Shown: positions 16,986-25,479, numbered from the stretch's first letter. The stretch is DNA of 64,000 nt from Deinococcus hopiensis KR-140 (GCF_900176165.1 NZ_FWWU01000009.1:2172501-2236500); one strand, 5' to 3'. Notes: generated by a model not told the origin, from the letters alone. Numbers and translations are program-made.

Positions 16986-18053
16986 TCACACCTCTCTCGG
17001 GGCCGATGCACGGATGCGTTGACCCCAGTAGCGACGCACCAGATTGCGGGCAGCATTCAGATGGGCGTCCGAGGAATGCCCATGCGGACAGCTGAACATA
17101 CGACCCTGTCGGGTCCCCCTGACGTACCCCCGGCACTGACTGCAGGTGACGCTGGTGTTGAACGCAGGCACCTCCTCTATGCGAATTCTGCGAGCATACG
17201 CCCGTTGCCGCACCCACGACTGGTGCCAGTCCGACACCGCCCGTCGCCGGGCAACGTCCGGAAAATTACTCTGGAACTGCGCGTAATTCAGGTCCTCGAG
17301 CACCAGCACGCTTGCAGAGGCCAGGAGGGGCACGGTGAACATCTCCAGCGCCGCCCGTGCGGCGGCGTAGTCCAGGATCTGGGCGAACGTCTGCACCTCG
17401 GCCGGCGCATCATCGGCCACTGTCGGCCAGTGCACTTCGAAGGTCCAGGCATGGGCCTGGCCCACCGCCGCTGAGGCCAAGGGACGAAGACCAACGTCGA
17501 TCCCAACCACACCGCGGCCCTCAGGCCGTCGCCAGCGCGGCGGCTGGGCAAAATACAGGATTAGGAACCACTCCTGTCCCTGCTGGATCAGCCGGGTGCG
17601 GTCACGCAACCACGCGGTTGGTGTCCACGCGTCGTCCACCAGGTCCACCGCTGTGGTGGGCTGGCGCCCCTGTGCCACAGCCATGTGGACCCGTTCCCAC
17701 CAGGCCGCCTCTGCGTCTGGCGTCATGGGTGCCAGAAGGGCGGTCAGCAACTGATGTGCGCCTGGGTATTGACGGTAGTTGCCCCGCGAGTCGGTCAGCA
17801 GCGTCACGTACTCCTGTTCAGGCAGGCGATAACACTCGGCCTCCAGTTGGAGGTCACCGAGCTGGAGCAGTCGGTCGTGGAGCAGCACCTGGCGGCTGAG
17901 CAGGTGGTCCGCGGGACGGTAGACCTGCCCCTGGAGCATGACTTTGAGGTTCTCATCGCTGGGCTGCAGCTGGTGGTCTTTGACCGCGGCGCGCAGCTGC
18001 GGGTAGGTTCTTCTGTCCACCCGAATGACGTGGTGGGTCGTGTATTCGCGCAT
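16986..18053 (-). CDS. TnpB-like RuvC nuclease (IS605 OrfB family), no TnpA partner
   Basis: A protein of 355 residues; AGGAGA precedes the ATG at 18053. The RuvC-type catalytic triad of TnpB/Cas12-like nucleases is intact: D186 in VVGIDVGLRPLA, E253 in VLVLEDLNY and D329 in SSDAHLNAARNL. A zinc-ribbon lies between the last two: C304 and C307 (NTSVTCSQC), C322, then H324/H326 where the usual fourth Cys stands (CPHGH). TnpB proteins are RNA-guided DNA nucleases. No TnpA and no flanking IS ends are visible here, and the gene sits in line with the primase gene, so it looks like a stand-alone or domesticated copy. The catalytic residues argue for activity; the altered fourth zinc ligand is unusual. 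Confidence 0.8.
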   Translation of the reverse strand: MREYTTHHVIRVDRRTYPQLRAAVKDHQLQPSDENLKVMLQGQVYRPADHLLSRQVLLHDRLLQLGDLQLEAECYRLPEQEYVTLLTDSRGNYRQYPGAHQLLTALLAPMTPDAEAAWWERVHMAVAQGRQPTTAVDLVDDAWTPTAWLRDRTRLIQQGQEWFLILYFAQPPRWRRPEGRGVVGIDVGLRPLASAAVGQAHAWTFEVHWPTVADDAPAEVQTFAQILDYAAARAALEMFTVPLLASASVLVLEDLNYAQFQSNFPDVARRRAVSDWHQSWVRQRAYARRIRIEEVPAFNTSVTCSQCRGYVRGTRQGRMFSCPHGHSSDAHLNAARNLVRRYWGQRIRASAPREV

Positions 18054-18144
18054 GTCGTCTCCTGCCTGCCGGGATTGAATTTGTCTTTTTCCCGTTCAGC
18101 ACAGGTTCCTTCTCCCTTGCCTGGGTGACCCTCCTCCCCCTGGG

Positions 18145-18150
18145 TACGGT
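18145..18150 (+). promoter_or_regulatory. TAnnnT -10 element of a leaderless promoter
   Basis: TACGGT ends 6 nt before the ATG at 18157. This is the leaderless arrangement seen repeatedly in the window. It drives the gene divergent from the TnpB-like gene. Confidence 0.5.
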
Positions 18151-18156
18151 GATTCC

Positions 18157-18885
18157 ATGACATTCCCCCTTCCCAAAGGTGTGGCCCTTGCAGTGTTGCG
18201 CGACGTCGCGTGCGCCGGGGCGCTGACTTCGGCTGCCGTCACCCGGCAGCACGGTCCCCGACCGGCCTGGAAAGACCTGGTTCCGCAGGGTCTGCTCAAG
18301 TCGCTGCTTACGGCGCGCGGCGAGGTACTGGTTCTGAGCGCCCAAGGCCATGCTGTGTTGCAGGATCTCGGCGAGACCCATGACAGGATCACCGGCGTCG
18401 AGCGCGCCGTTGACCGGAGCTTCCAGAACGACGCGCTGACCCTATTGCAAGGTCTGGGTTACCGGGTCATCCACGCCCACCGGCAAAGCGGCCCCCTCGG
18501 CCACGGGCGCATTGTGCGCTACACCATCGAGGTGCCGCCCCAGCAGTTGGCGCAGCTGGAGAACGACTGGCCACGAAGCTCTCCCCCACCCCTACCGGGT
18601 CAGCCCTTTCGCGAGTCCCTGGGCCGCCCCTCGGTCTACGCGACCTGCAGCCGTGGTGGACGTGGGCGAAAGGCGGTGCAGGACCTGGTTGAACGCGTTC
18701 ACTCCTATGACATCGACACCTGGCGGGCCCCACTGCTCGTGTTCGTTCCTGAACTGGCACCCGACCTGCGGGCCTACCTTCGACGGCACGAAGCCCAGCG
18801 CTCGAAGGCGCTCGACGGGCATTTCGGGCCAGGCTTAATCCATGGCCGGCCCCGCTACGAAGCGCTTGAAGTGCACGTGCTGTAG
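18157..18885 (+). CDS. Hypothetical protein with possible winged-helix N-terminus
   Basis: A protein of 242 residues from the ATG at 18157. The first 70 residues (LPKGVALAVLRDVACAGAL, then SAAVTRQHG) read like a winged helix-turn-helix. The middle contains DALTLLQGLGYRVIHAHR and the C-terminal part has PLLVFVPE, a layout reminiscent of replication-relaxation or mobilisation proteins, though not enough for assignment. It ends 1 bp before the stop of the convergent gene at 18887. Confidence 0.6.
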   Translation: MTFPLPKGVALAVLRDVACAGALTSAAVTRQHGPRPAWKDLVPQGLLKSLLTARGEVLVLSAQGHAVLQDLGETHDRITGVERAVDRSFQNDALTLLQGLGYRVIHAHRQSGPLGHGRIVRYTIEVPPQQLAQLENDWPRSSPPPLPGQPFRESLGRPSVYATCSRGGRGRKAVQDLVERVHSYDIDTWRAPLLVFVPELAPDLRAYLRRHEAQRSKALDGHFGPGLIHGRPRYEALEVHVL

Positions 18886-18886
18886 A

Positions 18887-19597
18887 TCAGAAGACCCTGT
18901 GCACGAACAGGCGCTTGTCATGGCAGCGGCGGTCGGAACGGAACGGATCTCGTTCCGACCAGTAGTCCGTGAACAGGGCAGCTCCCGAGACCACACCCGG
19001 CAGCTGCCCCTCGTCATGCAGGCACTGCATCATGCTGGAGATGGGACGCACCAGGCCATGTACGCTGGTGACCCAGAGAATGTGACGGTAGCCCTGCTGG
19101 GCAAAGCCACGCAGTTTCTCGAGCTTCCGGTCACGTGGGTAGCCCGCGTCCATCTCTACAGCCCAGTCCTTGGTGCGGATGCCAGTACCGAGGATTTCCG
19201 CATCTGGGAGGTGCCCGGAGCGGCCTTCCCGGCGGCTGCCCTGCTGCCGTTCTGCAGGTTGCACCAGGCGCCATTCCCCCTGGCTGAGGGCAGGGACGTG
19301 CAGGATGTCCGCATCTCCTACCCTGAGCCAGGCTTCCGCCAGGCCCGCCAAGTGCCCGAGTTCAGGAGGTGTATGCCGCTGGAGGATTGCCTCTTCGAGA
19401 GCGACGAACGTCAGGGTGCACTGACTGGTCTGCTGGGTAGTGCGCGTGGCAATGGTGTAGGTGCGTTGAGGGAGACGAAGGGGAGTACGCAGGGGCAGCA
19501 GGTCATGGCGCTGCAACTGGACTGTGGTCATGACTTGGGTCTGGCCGAGCACTTCGCGGAGCAGGTGCTTTCGGGTTGCACCATGGGAAAGGATCAT
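18887..19597 (-). CDS. Replication-relaxation-like protein
   Basis: A protein of 236 residues from the ATG at 19597, with GGGAGGG about 15 nt upstream. The C-terminal half contains LPDAEIL, then WAVEMDAGYPRDRKLEKLRG and GYRHILWVTS. This is the D...ExD...K pattern of the nuclease-like core of replication-relaxation family proteins found next to plasmid and ICE transfer genes. The N-terminal part (QLQRHDLLPLRTPLRLPQRT) fits the preceding winged helix. The opposite strand is open here too but is Cys/Pro/Gln-rich and lacks these motifs. Function on the element is inferred from family resemblance. Confidence 0.6.
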   Translation of the reverse strand: MILSHGATRKHLLREVLGQTQVMTTVQLQRHDLLPLRTPLRLPQRTYTIATRTTQQTSQCTLTFVALEEAILQRHTPPELGHLAGLAEAWLRVGDADILHVPALSQGEWRLVQPAERQQGSRREGRSGHLPDAEILGTGIRTKDWAVEMDAGYPRDRKLEKLRGFAQQGYRHILWVTSVHGLVRPISSMMQCLHDEGQLPGVVSGAALFTDYWSERDPFRSDRRCHDKRLFVHRVF

Positions 19598-19882
19598 GAT
19601 CCTAGGGTCCCTCCCAGGGTCGTGGCCACCCCGGCGAAGGCGCTCGCACTTCGTCTCAGCCTGACGAAGCCCTTCTGCACCGTGTAGGGGGAGAGTTCTC
19701 GTTCAGCGGGAGTCCTCCCCCCTTGGGTGTGATTATGGTTTTGCGCCGCAAATCCCTCATGTATGCCGGACCAGGCCACTGGCCGGGACCTGGGAATGTC
19801 CAGCGCTCTGGGATGGACACCGCACCAACCCGAGAATGCTGACCACCCGGTGGACCGCAGACCCTCCAGATACGGTCAGACC

Positions 19883-20308
19883 ATGCTCCAATCAGAACTC
19901 GCTGAAGAAATGAATTCGACCCCCTCTGTGGTCCGCAAGTGGCTCACCATCTACAGCCAACTCACGGAGCGGCCTGTCGGGAGACGGCTCGATGCGCAGA
20001 CCATCAGCGATATGCTGCGCGCCCGGGCGTTGACCCAGGAGCGGCCGAGCATGGCCTTCCGAGAAGCTCTTGAGCGGACGCTTGGCCAGTACACCGAGGC
20101 CATTCCACCTGCCAGCGTGACGCAGCTGATGGGTCAACTCGACCGCTTGGAGGCACACCAGCGTGAACTGCAGACCAACCAGGAGGCCATGGCCAGCAAG
20201 CTCGAAGCTATCGCCGATTACCTGCGGAAAATGCTGTCACGGCGCTCAGGAACGGGTGACCCGAACGCTTTGACCTCCTTCACAGACGAGAACAACAGCG
20301 GGCGCTGA
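19883..20308 (+). CDS. DNA-binding protein with HTH and coiled coil (MerR/KfrA-like layout)
   Basis: Start taken at the ATG at 19883 (MLQSELAEEMNSTPSVVRKW), giving 141 residues; an ATG at 19763 would add 40 unstructured residues. An HTH lies at about residues 3-25, followed by DAQTISDMLRAR. Residues about 85-115 (LMGQLDRLEAHQRELQTNQE) form a coiled coil. This arrangement occurs in plasmid partition or replication regulators. There is no strong ribosome binding site for either start. Confidence 0.6.
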   Translation: MLQSELAEEMNSTPSVVRKWLTIYSQLTERPVGRRLDAQTISDMLRARALTQERPSMAFREALERTLGQYTEAIPPASVTQLMGQLDRLEAHQRELQTNQEAMASKLEAIADYLRKMLSRRSGTGDPNALTSFTDENNSGR

Positions 20309-20322
20309 GCTCTTCACCCCTC

Positions 20323-20676
20323 TCAGCTGAACACACCCTCGGCGCTCAGGCGCACAAGTGGCTCCAAGTCTTTAGCGTGACCCTCCAGCACGAACGTGAT
20401 GGGCAAGAGGCCGTCGAGTTCCGCGTTGGGAAGCCGCAGCCACAAGCGCACGGACTCTGGACTCCCCAACTGTTGCGTGAGCGTGTGCGCCAGCATGGCG
20501 ACGGGATGAAGCTTTGACTGCAAGTCTGAAATGGTTGCTGACTCCCTCTGCAGCACGGCAGCATCGCTCCCGACCGCCTGAGCCAGCTCAGCGACACTCA
20601 TGCCCAGGAGGGCAGCCAGCTTGACTGGATTGAGGTCCTTGTTCTCCCGCATGGGTTCATCGCCTTCAACACTCAT
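20323..20676 (-). CDS. Small helical protein, possible Xre/MbcA/ParS-type antitoxin
   Basis: A protein of 117 residues from the ATG at 20676 (MSVEGDEPMRENKDLN), with GGGG about 5 nt upstream. An open extension to 20805 is possible but is not protein-like. The HTH-like segment LNPVKLAALLGMSVAELAQ (about residues 16-34) is followed by QLGSPESVRLWLRLPNAELDG (in two parts around residues 75-92). The latter recalls the C-terminal toxin-binding region of Xre/MbcA antitoxins. No RES-domain or other toxin gene is adjacent, so the call is tentative. Confidence 0.5.
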   Translation of the reverse strand: MSVEGDEPMRENKDLNPVKLAALLGMSVAELAQAVGSDAAVLQRESATISDLQSKLHPVAMLAHTLTQQLGSPESVRLWLRLPNAELDGLLPITFVLEGHAKDLEPLVRLSAEGVFS

Positions 20677-20882
20677 ATCCCCATCTTTTTCTACAAATCG
20701 CTTCCTGCTGGTGAATAGCGCCGATTTCTCTAATGTCTTGACCACCAGACAAGTCCACTTCTGGAACGAGTCTCGCGGCTGCTTCACTGGAGGTCCGAAA
20801 ACCACACTTGAGCAGCCACCTTAATGTATGAACAAATGGTGTCCTAGTCGATAAAGATCCTCTGTCAGTGTCGAAAGTAGAA

Positions 20883-20899
20883 TTCTGGTGAGACCAGAA
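20883..20899 (+). promoter_or_regulatory. Inverted repeat upstream of the small basic protein gene
   Basis: TTCTGGT and ACCAGAA flank GAG, ending 16 nt before the ATG at 20916 and just upstream of the strong ribosome binding site GAGGAGGTGA (20901-20910). It is suited to be an operator or a 5' UTR hairpin controlling access to that site. Confidence 0.45.
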
Positions 20900-20915
20900 C
20901 GAGGAGGTGATAGTT

Positions 20916-21146
20916 ATGACAAGAGGAGGAAGAGGCAGAAGTGGAGGAGGCAGAGCGCAACGGTCAGCGCGTACGGGACGCTACATCTCCAAGCGAACTG
21001 CGAAGCGCAGCCCTCGCACCACCCTGAGCGAGAGCCGCACGGCCAGCAGAAGCTCCGGTACACGCTACCGTTCAGCCATCACGGGACGTTATGTCAGCCG
21101 CGCAACGGCTGAACGGCATCCCGATACCACCGTCGCCGAACGGTAG
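20916..21146 (+). CDS. Small basic protein with two TGRY repeats
   Basis: A protein of 76 residues. The start is fixed by GAGGAGGTGA 5 nt before the ATG at 20916. The N-terminus is Arg/Gly-rich (MTRGGRGRSGGGRAQRS). Two copies of one motif follow: RTGRYISKRTAKRSPRTTLSE and ITGRYVSRATAERHPDTTVAE (21 residues each, shown here as the repeat pattern tGRY-[IV]-S-x2-tA-x-R-x-P-x-TT-x2-E). The second repeat matches a motif found in many short uncharacterised proteins of bacteria and phages. The strong charge suggests nucleic-acid binding; function is unknown. Confidence 0.7.
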   Translation: MTRGGRGRSGGGRAQRSARTGRYISKRTAKRSPRTTLSESRTASRSSGTRYRSAITGRYVSRATAERHPDTTVAER

Positions 21147-21480
21147 AGAAGAGAATTCCATGAAGACCCAGGAGAGCCGCGTCGGGTGCGCGGCTCGCTT
21201 CGTCGTAGGTCTTCGGCTAGGTGCGGGCGAAGGCAGCCTGCTTCATGGCCAGCAGCTGTTCACACGTTCGGGTTGCGATGTCAACAACGCGTTATGCGGG
21301 AGATTGTTCAGGCACCGGACAGGACTGAATTCTGGACACTCTACGGAAGGCACTGGCACGTTAAGCACGTCCGCAGGCTGAACCTCATGAAGCGTGGAGA
21401 GCGTCACACGCCGGCGACGGTGGATCAGAAGTGGTGTGACACTTCTCGAACGCCCCGGTGTACCCCGTTACACTCTCCCT
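21147..21480. other. Intergenic region before the serine recombinase gene
   Basis: No gene is supported. A hairpin at 21174-21196 (GAGCCGCG, 7-nt loop, CGCGGCTC) lies 28 nt beyond the small basic protein gene and may end its transcript, although no T-run follows. The last part holds the TACACT box (21469-21474) of the recombinase promoter. Confidence 0.45.
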
Positions 21481-22170
21481 GTGTCCATTTCCGCGGTGGC
21501 GTACTACCGGGTTTCCACCCAGAAGCAGGGCCAGAGCGGCTTGGGCCTAGAGGCCCAGCAGGCGGCCGTACTCGCACATGCCCGCGCTCAAGGGCTAACG
21601 CTGGTGGCTGAATTCACGGAGGTCGAGACGGGCACCCGCAAGCGCCGCCGCCCCCAGCTCGAATCGGCGCTGGCTCAGACCCGGCGTGTAGGTGGTGTCC
21701 TGCTGATTGCCAAGCTCGACCGACTGGCGCGTAACGTCGCGTTCGTGGCGAGCCTGATGGAGTCCGGTGTGCGCTTTACCGCCGTGGACATGCCCGAGGC
21801 AGACAACCTCACGATTCACGTTATGGCCGCTGTCGCCGAGCGGGAAGCTGCGTTGATCTCGCAGCGCACCCGCGCCGCGCTTGCGGCTCGCAAAGCCCGT
21901 GGTCTTTCGCTGGGTAAGCCGGAGAACCTCACGGCCGCTGCGCGCGCCGCAGGCGCAGCAGCGACGCGCGCAGCGGCCGTGCAGGCCATGAGGCCGGCGG
22001 CCGCGTACGCCGGCTCTCTCCGGAAGCACGGGCATAGCCTGCGCCGGATTGCTCAGGCCCTTGAACAGGGTGGGTTCTCAACACGCGTTGGTGGTCCCTG
22101 GTCCGCCCAGCAGGTCAAGCGCCTGCTGGACCGCACCGCGGCCCTTGAAGGGTCGAACACGAACCTCTGA
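21481..22170 (+). CDS. Serine recombinase (resolvase/invertase family)
   Basis: A protein of 229 residues starting at the GTG at 21481, 6 nt after TACACT, which suggests a leaderless message. The frame is open upstream but that part is not protein-like. The resolvase catalytic domain is complete: YYRVSTQKQG with the nucleophilic Ser (about residue 12), then LLIAKLDRLARN (about 77-88) and AEREAALISQRTRAAL (about 118-133). The C-terminal segment (LRRIAQALEQGGFSTRVGG) is the usual DNA-binding HTH. It would catalyse site-specific inversion or resolution. No inverted pair of crossover sites was seen nearby. Confidence 0.85.
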   Translation: MSISAVAYYRVSTQKQGQSGLGLEAQQAAVLAHARAQGLTLVAEFTEVETGTRKRRRPQLESALAQTRRVGGVLLIAKLDRLARNVAFVASLMESGVRFTAVDMPEADNLTIHVMAAVAEREAALISQRTRAALAARKARGLSLGKPENLTAAARAAGAAATRAAAVQAMRPAAAYAGSLRKHGHSLRRIAQALEQGGFSTRVGGPWSAQQVKRLLDRTAALEGSNTNL

Positions 22171-22202
22171 CGACGAGACCTGTCTCCTGCAGCTGAGGGC
22201 CC

Positions 22203-22754
22203 TCAAGGCTCCAGGGCGTAGGCGTAGCTCGCCGGCACCACGGCACCGCCGCACTCCTCGCATTCCAGCTCAGGCATCCACTGCAGCAGGAGATTCCCCA
22301 GCGGTGCCTGCCCCTTCGCCACCGCGACAGCACCCAGGAGCACGCTCAACTCTTCCTCGCTGGCAATGGGGAGAGTGACCAGCGCTTCTATGGCCAGCTC
22401 GCCCAAGAGATGGACTGCGTCCTTGAATGCGGCGGTGAGATCTTCCGGAACCGCCGGGGAGCGCTCTGCCCGGCTGAGGGCCGCGATGGTCCCTGCAAGG
22501 TGCAGGTGGCCGAGACGCTCCGCTGGCGGAACGCGCGCTGCGTCTGCCATCAGGTAAGGCAGCGCTGCGTACGAGGCGGTGTACACGTCGCCTTGATGGC
22601 ACAGGGCGCTCCAGAGCGAGAACCAGGGCTCCTCGCTCCCCTGCGGCGCGGGCTTGCCATCAAGTTGGCGGAGGAGGTCCGGCACATCGGCGGCAGAACC
22701 GTAGGCGTGGCGGAGAGAGGCCCAGCGCGAGTCGTCCGGGGCAAGGACGGTCAT
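22203..22754 (-). CDS. Immunity-type protein, uncharacterised
   Basis: A protein of 183 residues that starts inside the stop of the upstream gene (ATGA at 22751-22754), so it is translationally coupled to it. It is soluble and helical, with WASLRHAYGSAADVPDLL near the N-terminus and EPWFSLWSALCHQGDVYTAS around residues 42-61. This kind of protein is common next to immunity genes of polymorphic toxin loci. Coupling with an Imm10-like gene supports that reading. No toxin gene is present in the neighbourhood. Confidence 0.6.
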   Translation of the reverse strand: MTVLAPDDSRWASLRHAYGSAADVPDLLRQLDGKPAPQGSEEPWFSLWSALCHQGDVYTASYAALPYLMADAARVPPAERLGHLHLAGTIAALSRAERSPAVPEDLTAAFKDAVHLLGELAIEALVTLPIASEEELSVLLGAVAVAKGQAPLGNLLLQWMPELECEECGGAVVPASYAYALEP

Positions 22755-23143
22755 GCCAGGACCAGCTCGCCTGGCTCAAGTCGGTCACCCCAAAAGAGCC
22801 GGGCGAGGCCGCTGCGCAGAACCGCACGCTCCTCCTCAGCTAGGTCAAGTTCAATTTCGAAGCTGTCGATTCCCAGGGCACCCGCGGCTTCATCGTCAAG
22901 CCGCAGAACCAGGGAGTGACCGCTCAACAGGCATGTCCTGACACCACCGTAGTGCGTAGCGGCACCGTCCAGCACGAGGCAATAGGTGTCGGAATCCGGA
23001 TCGTCCTCGTCGACCTCGAGTGCCTTCTGCAACTCCAGCACATGCGTGGGCTCCTCAGCGTTGTCGGCCAGGGCGATAAGGAAGGTGTTCACGTCGGGGA
23101 GGTCCTCGACCGCAAGGGCGTTAGCGACAAAGCGGACAGACAT
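22751..23143 (-). CDS. Imm10-family immunity protein
   Basis: A protein of 130 residues. VLELQKALEVDEDD, DTYCLVLDGAATHYGGV and LRLDDEAAGALGID follow the order and wording of Imm10 immunity proteins of polymorphic toxin systems, which neutralise a cognate toxin delivered by neighbouring bacteria. It is first in a two-gene operon with the coupled gene at 22203-22754. With no toxin nearby it looks like an orphan immunity locus. Confidence 0.7.
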   Translation of the reverse strand: MSVRFVANALAVEDLPDVNTFLIALADNAEEPTHVLELQKALEVDEDDPDSDTYCLVLDGAATHYGGVRTCLLSGHSLVLRLDDEAAGALGIDSFEIELDLAEEERAVLRSGLARLFWGDRLEPGELVLA

Positions 23144-23418
23144 GGAGGCAGGATCTCACGCCTTAGAGAAAAAGCGGTGTTGCTCTGAAGTCCCTCAGCT
23201 TCCTCCCCCAGAACGATTACACGCACGCCGGTACCCCCTGTGCCACTCAGCCACAACAGGTCGTCAAGGCATAGGCCAAAGCGCTCTGCGTTCGCTAGCA
23301 CAAAGGAAAATTTTCGTCTACCCCGTGCCGTCGGAAATGGCGTTCTGAACGCGTTCTACGGGGGAGTACAGCTTCGAGAAAGTGGGGTATCGTCTTAGTC
23401 GGAGGTGACATAGAAGAT

Positions 23419-24003
23419 ATGTCGCAAGCGGATAAAGGAAAGGCAGACAAAGGGTCGACACCCTGGAGCGGGCAAGATTCAGGAAAGTTCCTGAAGCAGC
23501 GCCGCCTGGAGCTTGGCCTCACGATGGCGCAGGTCAAAGAGCGCTCGACAGTACCGAACGTTGCCTACCTGGGAAGCCTTGAGGCGGGGCGCAACAACGT
23601 GGCGCGGAGCAAGCACTTACCGAGCTTGGCGCGCGCCTTGGAACTGAGCGAGGGAGATCTTGCGCGGATCACTGGCCGCCCGATGTTTTCGGCCAGTGTT
23701 GACGTCCGCCATTCCAGTCGACTGAACCGACCAACGGTACTGGCGGGCAAATGGAACGGTGCTCAGGCAGGTGCCTACACGCTGGACGAAGCCCCTGAGA
23801 CAATCCTGGTGGTCGACCCGGCACAGAAGGCACTGGTCGTGGGACAGCACTACGTCATCCTCGTCTCAGCATCCGGCGAGGTGGTTCGCAGCGTCAGCGT
23901 CGAAGCTGAAGGCAAGGTGCAGGTTCTTCAGGGCTCGCGGGTGCTGGCCTCCGATGAGGTCATCGTGGTGGGCCGGATCGTCCACGAGGGACGCGCCCTA
24001 TGA
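23419..24003 (+). CDS. XRE-family regulator with S24-like C-terminal region
   Basis: A protein of 194 residues with strong GGAGGTGA before the ATG at 23419. The HTH is at about residues 25-75 (FLKQRRLELGLTMAQVKERS, then YLGSLEAGRNNVARS). The C-terminal part (ILVVDPAQKALVVGQHYVIL and EVIVVGRIV) has the shape of LexA/CI peptidase domains, but the catalytic Ser and Lys are not apparent, so it may be a degenerate version. Its stop overlaps the integrase start by ATGA, so it should be made together with, and probably controls, the integrase. Confidence 0.75.
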   Translation: MSQADKGKADKGSTPWSGQDSGKFLKQRRLELGLTMAQVKERSTVPNVAYLGSLEAGRNNVARSKHLPSLARALELSEGDLARITGRPMFSASVDVRHSSRLNRPTVLAGKWNGAQAGAYTLDEAPETILVVDPAQKALVVGQHYVILVSASGEVVRSVSVEAEGKVQVLQGSRVLASDEVIVVGRIVHEGRAL

Positions 24004-25412
24004 CTGCGCCGAACACGAAGGTCAAGAAGACGGGCAGCAAGACCAAGAAGGGCATGCCCCCGAAACGCGAGAAGCGCAAAAAGGGCCAACCCTACCTCAC
24101 CCATCGCCCGAGCGATGGACGTTGGGTGGTGAGCGTCGAGCTGGAACCGCATCCGGATGGCAGACGGCACCGTCCGCAGTGGACCTTTTCTACAGAAGAA
24201 GCGGCCAACGAACACTTGAGTACGTTGGACGTGAAGCGCTTGCAGAACATCCCGCGAGATGTCCGAGAGATGACGGTCGCGCAGTTGCTGGACCGCCACA
24301 TTGCTGGACTCCAGGGAGCCGAATACAGCACACACCTCTACCGTGAGTGGATTAAGACGGTAATTACGCGAAAAATGGGATCTCTCAAGGTCGCGGAGCT
24401 TAAGCAATACCAAATCCGCTCATTTCTGAACGAAATTAGTCCAGAGCTGGAAGCAGGTGAGGAACAGACTCCGCCACCCAAGCCCAGAAGGGGCAAGAAG
24501 CCCAGAGCGCAGCAGACTTCCAAGCGCTACGCCAAGACGACGTGCGATAAAGCTCTGCTGATGCTGCGCGCAGCTCTGCGGGAGGCCGTTGACGATGGAC
24601 TACTCGACAAGAATCCGGCGGAAAGGGTCAAGCCGGTGCAAGCTCAGGCAAAGCCTCGTCCAGAAGCGTTGACAGAGGAAGAGATACAGAAGCTGGTCAG
24701 CGCCAGCCGCGACTCTCCTATTTTCATGATTGTGCTGATCGGCCTGGCGACAGGGGCGCGCATCAGCGAAATCGTGGGTCTTCAGCTGACGGATTATGAC
24801 CCAGCGACAGGCCGATTGCGGCTCAACGGCACCGCCAAGCGTCAGGGTGGCCGGGGCAAAGCGAAGACGGCACCATCACATAGGGTGGTTCATTTGCCAG
24901 AGTCCATTAAATGCGAGGTAGATAACCATCTAACCAAAATTGCCACTCTCAAGGAGCGTGCGGGACCGAAATGGGGGATTCCCAAAAAAGTCACCGAGAA
25001 GACGAGGCAATTGCAGCGTGCAGCGACCCGACGACGCTGGAACAGTGGCCTGCCAGACGATTGGATACCGCCTGCTCCCACAGCGAAGAGATACATTCCT
25101 CTCTTCCCAACCTCCCGCGGAACTCCAATGTGCCCAAATAACGTGCGGCGGGAGTGGGAGAAGATCCTGAAAGCCTGCGGGCTAGAACACCGAAATTTCC
25201 ATCAGACGCGCGCGACGTTCATCACGAATGCGCTATGCACACCGAACGTCACAATCAAAGACGTTCAGGACGTGGTGGGCCATGCGTCCCCAGCAACGAC
25301 GCTTGGCTACCTGCAGTCCAGTACAGAGCGTCAGAAGAAGGTGGTAGGGAGCATGACCCCAGTGCTGGGTCTAGATAAGAAGGAGCGCGCGTCTTCCTTC
25401 ACCAACTCTTAA
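24000..25412 (+). CDS. int: Tyrosine integrase of an integrative element
   Basis: A protein of 470 residues coupled to the XRE gene. The N-terminus is very basic and is followed by an AP2-like arm-binding segment (DGRWVVSVELEPHPDGRR) and a core-binding domain interrupted by a Pro/Lys-rich insert (about 160-180). The catalytic domain has Arg in TGARISEIVGLQL (about 254), HQTRATF (H-x-x-R, about 401) and GHASPATTLGYLQ with the nucleophilic Tyr (about 438). It ends 102 bp from the 3' end of tRNA-Ala, the usual layout of an element integrated at a tRNA gene, with the element to the left. Confidence 0.9.
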   Translation: MTAPNTKVKKTGSKTKKGMPPKREKRKKGQPYLTHRPSDGRWVVSVELEPHPDGRRHRPQWTFSTEEAANEHLSTLDVKRLQNIPRDVREMTVAQLLDRHIAGLQGAEYSTHLYREWIKTVITRKMGSLKVAELKQYQIRSFLNEISPELEAGEEQTPPPKPRRGKKPRAQQTSKRYAKTTCDKALLMLRAALREAVDDGLLDKNPAERVKPVQAQAKPRPEALTEEEIQKLVSASRDSPIFMIVLIGLATGARISEIVGLQLTDYDPATGRLRLNGTAKRQGGRGKAKTAPSHRVVHLPESIKCEVDNHLTKIATLKERAGPKWGIPKKVTEKTRQLQRAATRRRWNSGLPDDWIPPAPTAKRYIPLFPTSRGTPMCPNNVRREWEKILKACGLEHRNFHQTRATFITNALCTPNVTIKDVQDVVGHASPATTLGYLQSSTERQKKVVGSMTPVLGLDKKERASSFTNS

Positions 25413-25479
25413 TTTTCCTTGAGTGCAACCCCTGGCTGGTGACGAATTTGGTGACGGACAGTGGCTCTTTGACTGAGTC

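Noticed and set aside
18842..19687. 281-codon plus-strand frame
   Set aside because: It overlaps the replication-relaxation-like gene on the other strand; that one has the acidic nuclease-like motif and regular hydrophobic pattern.
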